Source: Salinibacillus aidingensis
GTDB lineage: Bacteria; Bacillota; Bacilli; Bacillales; Alkalibacillaceae
NCBI RefSeq assembly: GCF_039522525.1
Contig: NZ_BAAADO010000002.1
Span: 186,001 to 250,000 of the forward strand
DNA: 64,000 nucleotides
Direction: 5' to 3'
The position numbers were made by a program, and so were the translations under genes. The notes under the pieces are model-generated. The model saw nothing but the letters and a program-made list of their open reading frames with translations. It was not told the origin of the DNA and did no database searches. Positions 43,415-53,496 of this stretch are shown one piece after another (position 1 is the first letter of the stretch; each line of letters starts with the position of its first letter).

Positions 43415-44145
43415 TACGTATTGTACAACCCCGCCCCCTATCGTCCGTTAAAGAAACAACCATCCCTGATTGCGTTGTGTGAGGACCGGCTTTTAGCCCC
43501 TAAACCGAAAAACTTAACTATGGCACAGGCTACTGCACTTCCCCTGGTTACAATTACAGCATGGGAATCGCTCTATAATCGTGCTCATGTACAACAGGGC
43601 AAACTGTACTCGTCCACGTAGCTACGGGTGGTGTAGGTCATATTGCAATCCAGCTCGCAAAGCTCGCAGGTGTAGAGGTATTTACTTCGGCATCACTGAG
43701 AAAAAATTAAATATTGGCAAGCGTCTCGGAGCGAATGCGACAATTAATTACAAAGAAATGCCAATAGAGGAGTACGTAGAAGAATATACGGATGGCAAAG
43801 GGTTTGATATTGTATTTAGAAAATCTGGATCTATCGTTCAAGGCCGCTGGCACCTATGGAACTGTACTATGGATTGCTGTACGTTCAGTGCATGATTTAT
43901 CTCCACTTCATTCCAAAGCTCTATCCTTACATGTTACATTCATGCTTTTTAAAAATAATTAATAAAGCCCATAGACAGGATTACGGAAACATCTTGAAAG
44001 AAGTACCAAGTCTTATCGAGGAAGAAAAAAACTACAACCACTCGTAAACGAGCAAATTTTTACTTTTGATAGAGTCAATGATGCAGATGCCTTCTTGGAA
44101 TCAGGAGAGGCTATTGGAAAGGTTGTATTAGTTAATGAATGGTGA
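43415..44145 (+). pseudogene. Decayed quinone oxidoreductase/zinc-type alcohol dehydrogenase
   Basis: Fragments in different frames follow a medium-chain reductase in order: LTMAQATALPLVTITAWESL, then after a frameshift VHVATGGVGHIAIQLAKLAG, KRLGANATINYKEMPIEEYV and finally DADAFLESGEAIGKVVLVNE before the stop. There are several frameshifts and internal losses, so it is not functional. Confidence 0.75.
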
Positions 44146-44211
44146 TTAATGTATTTTTTACTGATAGCTTTATACTGTGTATTAAGTACGTCTTCTTACA
44201 CAGTTTTTTAA

Positions 44212-44605
44212 TTGGAAATAAATGATAATGAGAGCTGCTCAAGTTATTTCAAAAAATCTTCTTCACAAAGTCTTCCTCTACCACTTAACTGTTCTTATCC
44301 CAATTTCACTAATTTTTACGATAACCCGATTCTTGCAAATGATCCAACCCCAATCCCACGTGTCATAGATGATTACCCTTATTTGACCAAAATGAGTACT
44401 GGGTATAAATCTCCAAAATATTTGAAGGTGGGACAATGTACTGAAATCCCACAGCAGTATTTGGCGCCAGGTCTATTGGATTACTTCTAACTGAGTATTT
44501 ACGAAAAGCAGGAGCCAGTAAAATTTTTGTGATCGAGTAAATGAACAGCGATGAGAGTTAGGTTAGGACTGGCAGCAGATATTATTATTGACCCAACACA
44601 AGAGG
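44212..44605 (+). pseudogene. Remnant of a second dehydrogenase gene
   Basis: The right half reads in shifted frames SIGLLLTEYLRKAGASKIFV (a Rossmann NAD site) and LAADIIIDPTQEDIV, typical of zinc-dependent threonine/butanediol-type dehydrogenases. The left half (44212-44490) has an open frame of unknown affinity. Stops and frameshifts show that it is dead. Confidence 0.6.
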
Positions 44606-44633
44606 ATATAGTTAGTACTAATGAATTGAATTT

Positions 44634-44684
44634 AGCCTGTAGAGAAGGATTAAGCTTCTTTTCTCTACAGGCTTTTTAATTTTA
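44634..44684 (+). terminator. Rho-independent terminator
   Basis: AGCCTGTAGAGAA and TTCTCTACAGGCT are exact 13-base arms followed by TTTTTAATTTT on the plus strand; it once served the dehydrogenase remnant. Confidence 0.8.
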
Positions 44685-44730
44685 AAGAAGTGGTACCAGA
44701 TACCGATCATACCGGGCAGACCTACAAATT

Positions 44731-46092
44731 TTACTCTTCCAAGTCCAAAGAAGTATCTTTCCTGGTAACCTTGAGTATGATTAGATATACAATACCAAAA
44801 GCTAACCATATAAATCCTAATTTTTTAGATAACGGATCCAAATTCAACCATACATACCCAATAATAGCGAACCCAATTAGAGGTAATACCAAGTGTTTAA
44901 CATAGTTTTTACTCTTCTGCTTTTTCACGAAATAAATAATGACCGAAACGTGTAAAAATAAAAATGCAGAGAGTGCTCCAAAGTTTACAACAGAAGCTAA
45001 AGCACCAATCTTTGAAGCAAAGAATGTCGTTACTATTAAAGATATAGCTGCCACAACTAATGTACTTGCATATGGAGTCTTGAACTTTGGATGAATCTTT
45101 GATAAAAACTTCGGCAGTTTACGGTCTCTGGCCATACTATATAGAATACGTGAAATTGCTGCCTGTGCAACTAAGGCATCCGCAATACCCCATGCGAGAG
45201 CCGTTGCAAGGATCGTCATCCATTTCATCCATGTACCACCAGCAATTTCTGCAATTTGATAGAAGGCTACATCTACATTTTCAAACGTCGTATAATCTGG
45301 CCAAATAAGGGCTGCCACCCAGGTTTGGATAATAAATAGAGTTCCGACCACTAATAATGAAAAGATAATCGCTCTACCTACAGCCTTGCTACCACCTTTT
45401 GATTCTTCAGCTAAGGTAGAAATAGCATCAAAGCCAAGGAAGCTTAATACTGCAACGGAAACAGCACCCATCACCATACTCATACTAAAGTTGTCTTCAT
45501 TATAAAGTGGCTTAAATGTGAACTCCGCTCCATTTACCCCCTGGATGATAGCTGTAACTCCTACTGCAACAAAAATAGCCAATACAATTAATTCTAATAC
45601 AACAATAATTTTATTTGCTCTTGCAGTAAATTCAATTCCTAATACATTTATGACTGTATTTATACCGATAAAGATAACTAACCATAAAAGTAACGGTATT
45701 TCAGGAACGATATCATTTAGAGCTGCGGCACTTACCAAATACAGCAAAGCAGGAACAAAGATATAATCCAATAAGATGAGCCAACCCGCAATGAACCCGG
45801 CTGATTCATTAATTCCTCTCTGAGCATATGAATATACAGATCCTGCTATCGGGAAAGCTTCAGACATCCTTGCATAACTGAGTGCGGTGAAAATCATACC
45901 AACCATACCAATCAGGTAAGCAAGTGCCACCATACCATTTGAGCCTTGAGCAACCTCACCGTAAATTCCAAAAGGTGCTATTGGAACCATAAAAACAAGA
46001 CCATATATTAATAGATCCCAAAAGGTTAATGAGCGTTTTAATTCTTGTTTGTAACCAGTACTGGGTTGATTGTTTGTGGATATTTCAGCCAT
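44731..46092 (-). CDS. APC-family amino acid/amine permease
   Basis: A 453-residue transporter with 12 membrane spans. Landmarks are MVPIAPFGIYGEVAQ (span 1), the SEAFPIAGSVYSYAQRGI loop (about 73-90) and FLGFDAISTLAEESKGG (about 220). It begins immediately after the stop codon of the formamidase-like gene (TAA then ATG), so the two are coupled. It may import the amide substrate or export or exchange a related amine. Confidence 0.92.
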   Translation of the reverse strand: MAEISTNNQPSTGYKQELKRSLTFWDLLIYGLVFMVPIAPFGIYGEVAQGSNGMVALAYLIGMVGMIFTALSYARMSEAFPIAGSVYSYAQRGINESAGFIAGWLILLDYIFVPALLYLVSAAALNDIVPEIPLLLWLVIFIGINTVINVLGIEFTARANKIIVVLELIVLAIFVAVGVTAIIQGVNGAEFTFKPLYNEDNFSMSMVMGAVSVAVLSFLGFDAISTLAEESKGGSKAVGRAIIFSLLVVGTLFIIQTWVAALIWPDYTTFENVDVAFYQIAEIAGGTWMKWMTILATALAWGIADALVAQAAISRILYSMARDRKLPKFLSKIHPKFKTPYASTLVVAAISLIVTTFFASKIGALASVVNFGALSAFLFLHVSVIIYFVKKQKSKNYVKHLVLPLIGFAIIGYVWLNLDPLSKKLGFIWLAFGIVYLIILKVTRKDTSLDLEE

Positions 46093-47010
46093 TTACTTTT
46101 CCCCTCTTCCAAACAGTATAATATCATAAGCTTCTAAGATTGTTTTAGGTACAAAAAATCTTGCTGTTTTTAGCGGGTCCACAATTTGACTGATTTGAGA
46201 TTGACCAGCAGCACTCATTAGCATAGTAATTTCTGATAAGGATAGATTCGTATGCGGCTGTAATAAGTCAATCATTTCTTCAACCGCCTGATCTGCAGCA
46301 TCATCCAATGATTCCTTTGATACTAAGTAAGCGATTCCTTCCTCATTTTCAAGTAAAGGGTAATTTAAGCTATATCCCTTGATAACATCTACAGTAACGG
46401 TTACTTTAGCTGGAATTTCAATACCAGACACCCCTACTTCACCATCTCCCATTGCCGCATGCAAATCACCTAAGGCCAAGAGAGCACCCTTTTGAAATAC
46501 AGGGAAGTTTAACGTTGCTCCAGTAGTGACTAAAGTTGTATCCATATTACCTCCGTGTGCTCCAGGGGTACCGTTGTTGACTGCATCACCTTCAGGGGCA
46601 ACACCGATTACTCCGATCATGGGGTTTAAGTCTAATTCAAGCTTCTCATCAAAAATCGCTTTATTATTTTTTACAGGGATAATTTTGACACCAAAGTTTT
46701 TAATCCTATGCCCCATAACACCGAGTTCCGGACCAACAACCATGACCCCTTTATCTCCCAGTTCAATATTCTCAATCTTTACTTGCAAAATATCTCCTGG
46801 TTCTGCCTCTTCTACATATATAGGCCCTGTAGCCGGATTAATCTGGTTCCAATCAATTGAATTAAATTCCGTCTTCTCTGATTGGATTTGATTTTGGAAA
46901 CAGTCAAAGGTATTAATTTCAACCTGTGAACCAGACTTTACCGTTAAAGCAGGTTCGTTTTCTTTATCCATAGCATACACGTAGGATTCCTCAAACAACT
47001 TCTGTGACAT
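46093..47010 (-). CDS. Acetamidase/formamidase family protein
   Basis: A 305-residue FmdA/AmdA-type amidohydrolase. GPIYVEEAEPGDILQVKIEN (about 59), GVAPEGDAVNNGTPGAHGGNMD (here only landmarks GVAPEG and PGAHGGNMD), LGDLHAAMGDGE (about 185) and SEITMLMSAAGQ are family features including metal-binding His and Asp. It hydrolyses formamide or short-chain amides to ammonia and the acid. Paired with the APC permease it looks like an amide-nitrogen scavenging unit. Confidence 0.92.
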   Translation of the reverse strand: MSQKLFEESYVYAMDKENEPALTVKSGSQVEINTFDCFQNQIQSEKTEFNSIDWNQINPATGPIYVEEAEPGDILQVKIENIELGDKGVMVVGPELGVMGHRIKNFGVKIIPVKNNKAIFDEKLELDLNPMIGVIGVAPEGDAVNNGTPGAHGGNMDTTLVTTGATLNFPVFQKGALLALGDLHAAMGDGEVGVSGIEIPAKVTVTVDVIKGYSLNYPLLENEEGIAYLVSKESLDDAADQAVEEMIDLLQPHTNLSLSEITMLMSAAGQSQISQIVDPLKTARFFVPKTILEAYDIILFGRGEK

Positions 47011-47090
47011 ATTTATTCCCTCCTAACAATGATTTGAGAACTATTTTACTAGGTTTCTGTTCTTTTTATTTACAAAATTTTATCATTATT

Positions 47091-48446
47091 TTATAAAATT
47101 TTATTTGTTTTCTGATTATTTAGTTTAATAAATACAACCCAAATCATGGATGTAACGATAACAACTATAGGAGAGACCAGCCATATGTCTGAGATCCATT
47201 TGGATAATAAAATGCTAAAACCTATCATCAGGGATGTTGTATAAAAGTAAAGTTTTAAATGGGATCGTCTTTTTACATTCATTAAAAACATAGGGATACC
47301 AACAGAAGAGTAAAAAGCAATAGCCAATGAAATCCACTCACCTGTGATTTTATAGGTAAACATGACCAGAACCCCGGAGAGGAATGTAACCATCATTCCA
47401 AAAAAGTATCCCATCCTTAACAGACGATAAGCAGTCCAATTGTACGTACGACTTTTCAGGATAAACAGGAATATACTTATTATTGAATATAGCTGTGTAC
47501 TTACACCAAGCGTAATCGATGCTAAAAAAAGGATTGTTAGTAAGCTTAGAAAAGGACCATTCATCTGACTAATTATGGTGAAGAAGGAAAAAACCCCCTT
47601 AGAACCAGAAACTGCAAATAAATAAACAGAAAGGACAAAAAATAATAGCAATAAAGCACTCCAGGAAAAAATAGATAATTTTAATGCAGTTAATCTGTGA
47701 TTTGATTTAATCGATTGAATGGATCGCCAGAAATAAAAACTGGTACACACTTGTCCAAATATAGTCATGATTATCGTGAAGGTGATAAGAGTTATATCAA
47801 TAAAACTCCCATCAAGAATACTCGCAAAGTTACGGTTAATATGTTCATATACATTCTCTATACCCGTGCGCATATAAACCGTTAATCCAATAAAGACTCC
47901 AATAATATAAATACAGAAAAATATCTTTGAGCCAATATAACGTACTCCATAATAACCACCTAAGCCAAAATAGCTAAAAACAAAACTCAGGAATAATAGA
48001 AATCCCACTAACAAACTGGTCTTAAAAACCTCATCAAAAAGAAAACCTAATATGGATAGCTCAACTAAGAGTGAAATGAAATTAGATAGCCCAAAAACAA
48101 TAAGAATATACAAACTGAAATCATTTGTCACATTCTTATCAGTCAAACTAAGAACTTTTTTGTTATTCTCATTTTCAGTAACTTTCACCAATAAGAAGTA
48201 AATGGCACATGCACTAATAACAAAAGCAAAAAAACTGGACAATTGAATTTGATTCGTTATATAAATTGGTAGATAGAACACTCCCCCAGTCACGAATTGA
48301 ATAATTAGCGCATAACTTCCCTCACTTAAACCCGCATCACGATTAAATAAAATATAATGATTTACGCTTTGATGTTCACCAATTTTTTCTATATAAACAA
48401 TAAGAAGTCCAAAAGCGATAAACAATATAAAATACCAATCAATCAT
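47091..48446 (-). CDS. Divergent symporter-like 12-13 span membrane protein
   Basis: A 451-residue membrane protein whose layout resembles the sodium:solute symporter family (early loop VNHYILFNRDAGLSEGSYAL, about 29-48; later FGQVCTSFYFWRSIQSIKS, about 233), but lacking the classical SSS signatures. Its start overlaps the response regulator gene by eight bases, so all three genes are one coupled unit. The partner histidine kinase has no sensor domain. The protein is either the transported target of the two-component system or, more interestingly, its sensor. Confidence 0.7.
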   Translation of the reverse strand: MIDWYFILFIAFGLLIVYIEKIGEHQSVNHYILFNRDAGLSEGSYALIIQFVTGGVFYLPIYITNQIQLSSFFAFVISACAIYFLLVKVTENENNKKVLSLTDKNVTNDFSLYILIVFGLSNFISLLVELSILGFLFDEVFKTSLLVGFLLFLSFVFSYFGLGGYYGVRYIGSKIFFCIYIIGVFIGLTVYMRTGIENVYEHINRNFASILDGSFIDITLITFTIIMTIFGQVCTSFYFWRSIQSIKSNHRLTALKLSIFSWSALLLLFFVLSVYLFAVSGSKGVFSFFTIISQMNGPFLSLLTILFLASITLGVSTQLYSIISIFLFILKSRTYNWTAYRLLRMGYFFGMMVTFLSGVLVMFTYKITGEWISLAIAFYSSVGIPMFLMNVKRRSHLKLYFYTTSLMIGFSILLSKWISDIWLVSPIVVIVTSMIWVVFIKLNNQKTNKIL

Positions 48447-49143
48447 ATTTATTCTCCTTAAACTGACTAGGTGTCATCCCTTCTATTTTTTTAAATAGAT
48501 TGCTGAAATGATTTTGACTGGAAAAACCAACTCTTTCTGCTACTTCAAAAAGTGTCCATTCCGGTTTCTTCAGGATAAATTGTTTCGCTTTCTGAATACG
48601 ATAATAGTTGAGATACTCTGTAAAATGAATACCTGCTTCTTCTGTGAACTTTTTACTTAAATATGCTGGTGTTACATAAACCCGCTTTGCTATATCGGGG
48701 AGTTGTAATTTTTGATTGTAGTCCTCCCGAACAATGTCCAATACTTTATTAATGGTTTCTGATTTTGTTTCAATATCAGGATTACTCTCTAAAAAATGAT
48801 CGATAACTTGAAAAAACTCACTTTCAATAACAGGCTTAACCAAATAATCCATTACTTCTAACCGTATGGCTTTTTGGGCATAGGAAAAATCCTGATAGGC
48901 TGTAATAAGAACAATGCTCGTTTTAATCTCGCATTTTCTAATATACTCACATAGATCAAGTCCAGACTGACCTGGTAAATGAATATCAATTAAAGAAAGC
49001 GGAATTTTCGTTTCCTTAAAAATCTGTTTTGCTTCAACTGCATCTTCAGCGGTATAGATTTCCCAATCTGGATATTTGTTTTTTATTAAAAATGACAGTT
49101 GTTCAATTTCCAAAGGCTCATCATCAACAACTAAAACATTCAT
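48439..49143 (-). CDS. AraC-type response regulator (YesN family)
   Basis: About 234 residues. Receiver domain: VDDEPLE, phosphorylated Asp in SLIDIHLPGQSG (about 54), VLITAYQ and LVKPV. C-terminal AraC DNA-binding domain with two HTHs (LPDIAKRVYVTPAYLSKKF and VAERVGFSSQNHFSNLFKK). The start ATG 49143 overlaps the kinase stop as ATGA. Confidence 0.93.
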   Translation of the reverse strand: MNVLVVDDEPLEIEQLSFLIKNKYPDWEIYTAEDAVEAKQIFKETKIPLSLIDIHLPGQSGLDLCEYIRKCEIKTSIVLITAYQDFSYAQKAIRLEVMDYLVKPVIESEFFQVIDHFLESNPDIETKSETINKVLDIVREDYNQKLQLPDIAKRVYVTPAYLSKKFTEEAGIHFTEYLNYYRIQKAKQFILKKPEWTLFEVAERVGFSSQNHFSNLFKKIEGMTPSQFKENKYD

Positions 49144-49892
49144 ATTCTTCCCTCCGGTGTATAGGGCCAAATAGCTTTTACTTCTGTTCCTTTTTCACTC
49201 TTTTTCAGTGATACTTCTGTATACAAATCAAATATTAATTCAAACCTTTTTCTCACATTTTCCAGGCCCATCCCTGTGTTACGGTGATGTTCTGGTTCTG
49301 AGTCGCCATTATCAACAACTTTTAAAATTACCCAATCTCCGTGCCTTTTCAGTTTTATCACCAATTGTTTCGTTCCTCTTTTTTTATCAAGCCCATGTTT
49401 AAATGCATTTTCAACAAAAGTTTGGAGTGTGTATGGGGGAAGTATACTGTCATAAGCTGCCTGTTCAATCTGATATTCAATATCTAATTTGCTTCCATAA
49501 CGCATTTTCTGCATGGCCAGATAATTTTTGGTATGATTAATTTCACTTTCAAAGCTAACCAGGGATTCCTTATTTTTACTTTGATATTTTAAAAATGTAG
49601 AGAATTTTTCCATCGAAAAAATCAGATCATTATTTCGCTCGAGTCGGGCAAGAGACATCATCGTATTGAGACTATTTAATAAAAAATGGGGTCTGATTTG
49701 CTGACTTAACTGAATATATTCCATCTGTTGCACCTGTTTTTCAAGTTGTATTTGTTTATTTTCCATTTGTAAGTAATCAAATTCCTGCTCCAATAATTTT
49801 AGAATAGTAAGCACCACCAATGAAACGACTGAAGCTAATAAACATAGAAATATAATGATAGAAAAAATAAGCCCATCATTCATCATTATCAA
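49140..49892 (-). CDS. Sensorless LytS/YesM-type histidine kinase
   Basis: A 250-residue kinase with one N-terminal membrane span (about 8-30), a short coiled coil, a His_kinase domain with the phospho-acceptor in IRPHFLLNSLN (about 68) and an HATPase domain (VENAFKHG and NTGMGLENVRKRF). YesM-type kinases normally have a large extracellular sensor between two spans; none is present. Sensing must be via another protein, and the co-transcribed membrane protein is the obvious candidate. Confidence 0.9.
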   Translation of the reverse strand: MIMMNDGLIFSIIIFLCLLASVVSLVVLTILKLLEQEFDYLQMENKQIQLEKQVQQMEYIQLSQQIRPHFLLNSLNTMMSLARLERNNDLIFSMEKFSTFLKYQSKNKESLVSFESEINHTKNYLAMQKMRYGSKLDIEYQIEQAAYDSILPPYTLQTFVENAFKHGLDKKRGTKQLVIKLKRHGDWVILKVVDNGDSEPEHHRNTGMGLENVRKRFELIFDLYTEVSLKKSEKGTEVKAIWPYTPEGRI

Positions 49893-50183
49893 TTCCTTTT
49901 CTTGATTAGAATCGCTTAAAACTATCTATAATGAGAACATTTTATCATATAGCCATGGAGAGGTTCCTGTTATTCTAACCTGAAATATTAAGGAAAAATA
50001 AGGTTTCTATCAGAGAAGATAATTTAATGAAGAAGAAAAACGAGATACACTACAATTAAGTAAAAAATGGAGAGTAACTAAACTAGAAGAATCTTATCCT
50101 ATTTCTTTTGTTATATTTGGAGCAGATCTCAATGAAGCAACAACAAGTTGAACGGAAAGGGCTGCAAATTTATTGGATATTAC
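49893..50183. other. Intergenic region with coding scraps
   Basis: Plus-strand fragments (SYPISFVIFGADLNEAT and ERAANLLDITVPKVI) interrupted by a stop lead into the repeat at 50184. They are probably the 5' side of the same dead gene. Confidence 0.45.
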
Positions 50184-50397
50184 AGTCCCAAAAGTTATAA
50201 ACCACGCAACAATTACCGGTGCCATTGAAATTGGTCGCCATCCAGGTCTATTACCCCTTACATTTCTTTCTTCTAAAAAATATTTGAAGATAAAGGACTC
50301 CTTGCCCTTGACCTGGTTAAGCGACTATATATTAAAAAAAGCGAATCCCATAAATCATTAGTTTTGATTTACGGGATTTATTTACTAAAGTAGGTCA
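50184..50397. repeat. Duplicated segment (copy 2) with terminator
   Basis: Second copy of the segment at 31968-32163, keeping an open plus-strand frame with ATITGAIEIGRHPGLLPLTF. It ends in the hairpin AATCCCATAAATCA/TGATTTACGGGATT at 50344-50378 with seven T on the minus strand, placed to terminate the amidase transcript. Confidence 0.7.
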
Positions 50398-50599
50398 GAC
50401 TCGTTCATATAAAGTGAAACTTCCATCAGTGAGGTTTTCCATCGCCCACTGATGGTTAGTTGAACTTATCAGGAATTTACTGGCCATTTATCCCCCGCTC
50501 CTAGTCTTGTTGTGTGATCCTAAAGACCTGAAGTGGGGGATTACGGACAGTTAATGCGTGATAAAGTATTGACGGAGTTGAACGAAGAAAACTAGAAAC

Positions 50600-50632
50600 C
50601 GGGACAGCTCACCTGTCCCCCTGTCCCAACAA
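50600..50632. repeat. REP-C repeat overlapping the amidase 3' end
   Basis: CCGGGACAGCTCACCTGTCC followed by CCCTGTCCC. The amidase stop codon lies within it, so the last amidase residues are repeat-encoded. Confidence 0.6.
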
Positions 50633-52033
50633 CCCAGGCACCCGATCTCCCAACGGTTTCATCTGCTCAACTGCATACCCTACATTCAACAGCCGGCTTT
50701 CACTAAACTCCGGCCCCATAATCTGTAAACCTACCGGCAATTGCCCATTAAATCCACACGGAACGGACAATGCTGGAATTCCACTAAGATTGGCCGGGCC
50801 TGTCAGACGAATAAAGTTGCTTAGTAAATCCACATTTTCCCCGTTCAGATCAACGAGGTCTTCCCCTATATTATTAGGCATGACGGGTAAGGTCGGTGAA
50901 ATCAGCACGTCTACCTTTGTGAATATTTCCCTAAATTCCTCGATCAGCTGTTCTCTTACTCTTTGCGCCTGGGCATATGCAGTTGAGGAAGGAAAGGCAC
51001 CTGATAGGAGAAATCCTTGAATATCTTCTCCAAAGTCTTCTGGTCTGCTTAATATACTGTTCATATGAATAACGGAAGCTTCGGATACATTGAACGTAAA
51101 CATGGCCGATTGTGCATCCTTAAGAGCTGGGATGTTAACTTCCTCTACTCTTGCTCCCTGATCGACAAGAGCCTGAATTGCTGCTCGGGTGGATTTTTCA
51201 ATATTGGAATCGATGTTGTTGAAAAAGAAATCTTCATTGACCCCAATGACTAAGTCTTTCACATCGCCAGTTATCTTATCTAAGTAGTTTTCGACAGGTG
51301 TGTCTGCGGAGGCTGGGTCTTTTTCATCGTGTCCAGCGACAATTTCCAGTAAACCAGCTGCATCTTTGACTGTTTTCGTCATTGGTCCGACATGATCCTG
51401 CGTCCATGACAAAGGATACACGCCATGTGCACTCACTCTTCCACGGGTAGGTTTTAAACCGACAATCCCGCAAGCTGCTGATGGAATGCGTACCGAACCA
51501 GCTGTATCTGTTCCAATCGAAGCCATACTTGCACCAACGGCAACAGAAGCCCCGGAACCACCACTCGAACCTCCAGGAATTTTGTTAAGGTCCCACGGAT
51601 TTCTTACGCCCCCATAATGCGGGTTATTACTGGTAATGCTCATCGCATATTCGTGCATATTTAACTTTCCGGTAAAAATCACCCCTGCCTCTCTAAGTTT
51701 AGAGACAATGGCTGCATCATATCGGGGAACAAAATCTTTATGTATTTTCGAACCCATCGTCGTTACTTTGTCTTTAAAGTAAATATTATCTTTCAACCCC
51801 ATTGGAATCCCATGATACATTCCACGGTAATTTCCATTCAATATTTCCTCTTCTGCCTTTTCTGCAGATTCTTCCGCCTCTTTACGATAAATATCTAAGT
51901 ACGCATTCGTTTTTCCCTGACTCGCTTCCGCACGGTCCAATACCACCTTTGTCAATTCGACAGGTGAAAGTGCCTTCGCTTTCATGAGAGCTGCTAATTC
52001 CTCTACTGATTTTGTAAATAGTTCATTTGTCAA
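50609..52033 (-). CDS. Amidase (GatA/amidase-signature family)
   Basis: About 474 residues. The amidase signature is intact: catalytic Lys in GIPMGLKDNIY (about 75), GGSSGGSGASVAVGA with the cis-Ser (about 150) and the nucleophile Ser in GTDTAGSVRIPSA (about 175). It hydrolyses a small amide; no gatB or gatC neighbour is present, so it is not the tRNA amidotransferase subunit. Both candidate starts are TTG; I prefer 52033, seven bases after GGGGG, over 52063. Confidence 0.9.
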   Translation of the reverse strand: MTNELFTKSVEELAALMKAKALSPVELTKVVLDRAEASQGKTNAYLDIYRKEAEESAEKAEEEILNGNYRGMYHGIPMGLKDNIYFKDKVTTMGSKIHKDFVPRYDAAIVSKLREAGVIFTGKLNMHEYAMSITSNNPHYGGVRNPWDLNKIPGGSSGGSGASVAVGASMASIGTDTAGSVRIPSAACGIVGLKPTRGRVSAHGVYPLSWTQDHVGPMTKTVKDAAGLLEIVAGHDEKDPASADTPVENYLDKITGDVKDLVIGVNEDFFFNNIDSNIEKSTRAAIQALVDQGARVEEVNIPALKDAQSAMFTFNVSEASVIHMNSILSRPEDFGEDIQGFLLSGAFPSSTAYAQAQRVREQLIEEFREIFTKVDVLISPTLPVMPNNIGEDLVDLNGENVDLLSNFIRLTGPANLSGIPALSVPCGFNGQLPVGLQIMGPEFSESRLLNVGYAVEQMKPLGDRVPGLLGQGDR

Positions 52034-52075
52034 TGTGATACCCCCATCGTATTTGCTTACCAAAATTGGTATTAT

Positions 52076-52536
52076 TCAGTCTTTTCTGTTCATGGTTATT
52101 ATAGGCTTTGCGTAACAGGGGTTGTCAAATGAAGTGGCTGGTTGTGAGGTTTTGAAGGGTGGTGTAACTGCTAAACAAAAGTAACTGTTTCTGCCAGATA
52201 AGATTGAATACTTGATGGAGCAGCAGAGGTCGACGACAATGACTTGTATATGATTATTAAGCGGTGATTCTGTAAATAATATCTTCTGCCCAGCATCTCT
52301 TATAGACAAATGACCAAGTATGTCTTTAACAAAAGGACAATAGTGATCTAAGTGAAGATTTGTTATTAATACCTGATATCACTTATATAAATAGTAACGA
52401 GTATAGGGCGTGACTACATGTATTCCGGTTTGATTTAGCTATTTTAAAAAGAAATTGCCAATAAAAGAAGGATTATTCATTGTGTATGTTAAATTGTGTA
52501 ATTGTTAGTTTAAAAAAACTGATAGGATGGTGAAAC
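52076..52536. other. Intergenic region with a weak minus-strand frame
   Basis: A 77-codon minus-strand frame (52076-52309) has no recognisable domain and an unusual composition. Nothing else is supported, and this may be a decayed gene. Confidence 0.4.
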
Positions 52537-52872
52537 ATGAGAGTTGGTGATATCTATGTTTTTTATGACCATGATGAAACGTATAAAAAAGTAAAAATAA
52601 TTAATGTTAGAGGTTATGAACAAATAGAGATGACGGGAATCCAAGAGAAATACGTTGAGGCAGATGTGGTAGACTTTGAATATACAGACTCTAGTACTAG
52701 GAAAAAATACGGAAGTGAATTATATCAATCAAAGCGATTTAGAAAAATTGATAGGGAGCCTCATTGTTGGAGTTGTAAAGACAATCTGAATGAAAAAACT
52801 GATCATATTTGCCCCACTTGTGGCTGGATTGTTTGCCCTAACGATGGGGGTTGTAAGTGTGATAAACCATAA
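52537..52872 (+). CDS. Small protein with C-terminal zinc ribbon
   Basis: A 111-residue protein. The N-terminal 75 residues form a beta-rich SH3-like domain (MRVGDIYVFYDHDETYKKVK). The C-terminus has two to three CxxC pairs, CWSC, CPTC and CPNDGGCKC, forming zinc knuckles. The start has a GGATGGTG ribosome binding site. No family is recognised; it could bind DNA or protein. It is the first of the plus-strand genes in the accessory region. Confidence 0.6.
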   Translation: MRVGDIYVFYDHDETYKKVKIINVRGYEQIEMTGIQEKYVEADVVDFEYTDSSTRKKYGSELYQSKRFRKIDREPHCWSCKDNLNEKTDHICPTCGWIVCPNDGGCKCDKP

Positions 52873-53169
52873 ATCCATAAACCATTGTGATATTAAAGAA
52901 ATATATTGAATGTTGCAATGTTTATAATCAAGCCCAAGAGGATTATACCCTTGATCCTCATTAATAAACAAACAGAGTCAATTAATGTAGAAGTTCATAA
53001 ATTATTTAAAAGACTCTGGTAAATTCTTTTGTGGAGAAGATTGGTACTCAGAAATTAAATCAGTTTCGTTTTAAGCTAGTACAAAAACTTGATAACCAAA
53101 GTGTTTAGAAATTGAAAAACGAACAGGGATTACAGGAGGAGAAGCTAATAAGTTTTCTTTCATAAGGAT

Positions 53170-53496
53170 ATGTCACAGAAGGGGAAAAAGCATGCAGTAA
53201 AGCATCATGACCTAACCATGATGAATAAAATTTGGGGCTCACCTGTACTTTGCAGGAAAGCTCCTCATGTACGTCCTTATCTTGAAATCATACGCATAAT
53301 GGGGTTATTAACTTCTACTGAATTAACTTTAATTGAAAAATACGCGCGTTTTGCAGAAGTACCATTTCAAAACAAGAAAAAAATATATGCGAATCAAATT
53401 TTGAAACTTTTAAAAGAAAAAGAACCCCGGGAGCAAATCTTATTTAAGGAAGTTGAGATGATGGGTTTTCAGTGTAAAGCACCTCCTGCAGCGTGA
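53170..53496 (+). CDS. Hypothetical protein
   Basis: A 108-codon frame (MSQKGKKHAVKHHDLTMMNK), basic and mostly helical, with the segment LLTSTELTLIEKYARFAEVP. No domain is recognised and the ribosome binding site is poor. It may be the remnant of a longer mobile-element gene. Confidence 0.35.
   Translation: MSQKGKKHAVKHHDLTMMNKIWGSPVLCRKAPHVRPYLEIIRIMGLLTSTELTLIEKYARFAEVPFQNKKKIYANQILKLLKEKEPREQILFKEVEMMGFQCKAPPAA

Noticed and set aside
50609..52033. GatA subunit of the tRNA amidotransferase
   Set aside because: No gatC or gatB beside it and the gene is monocistronic; a general amidase is more likely.
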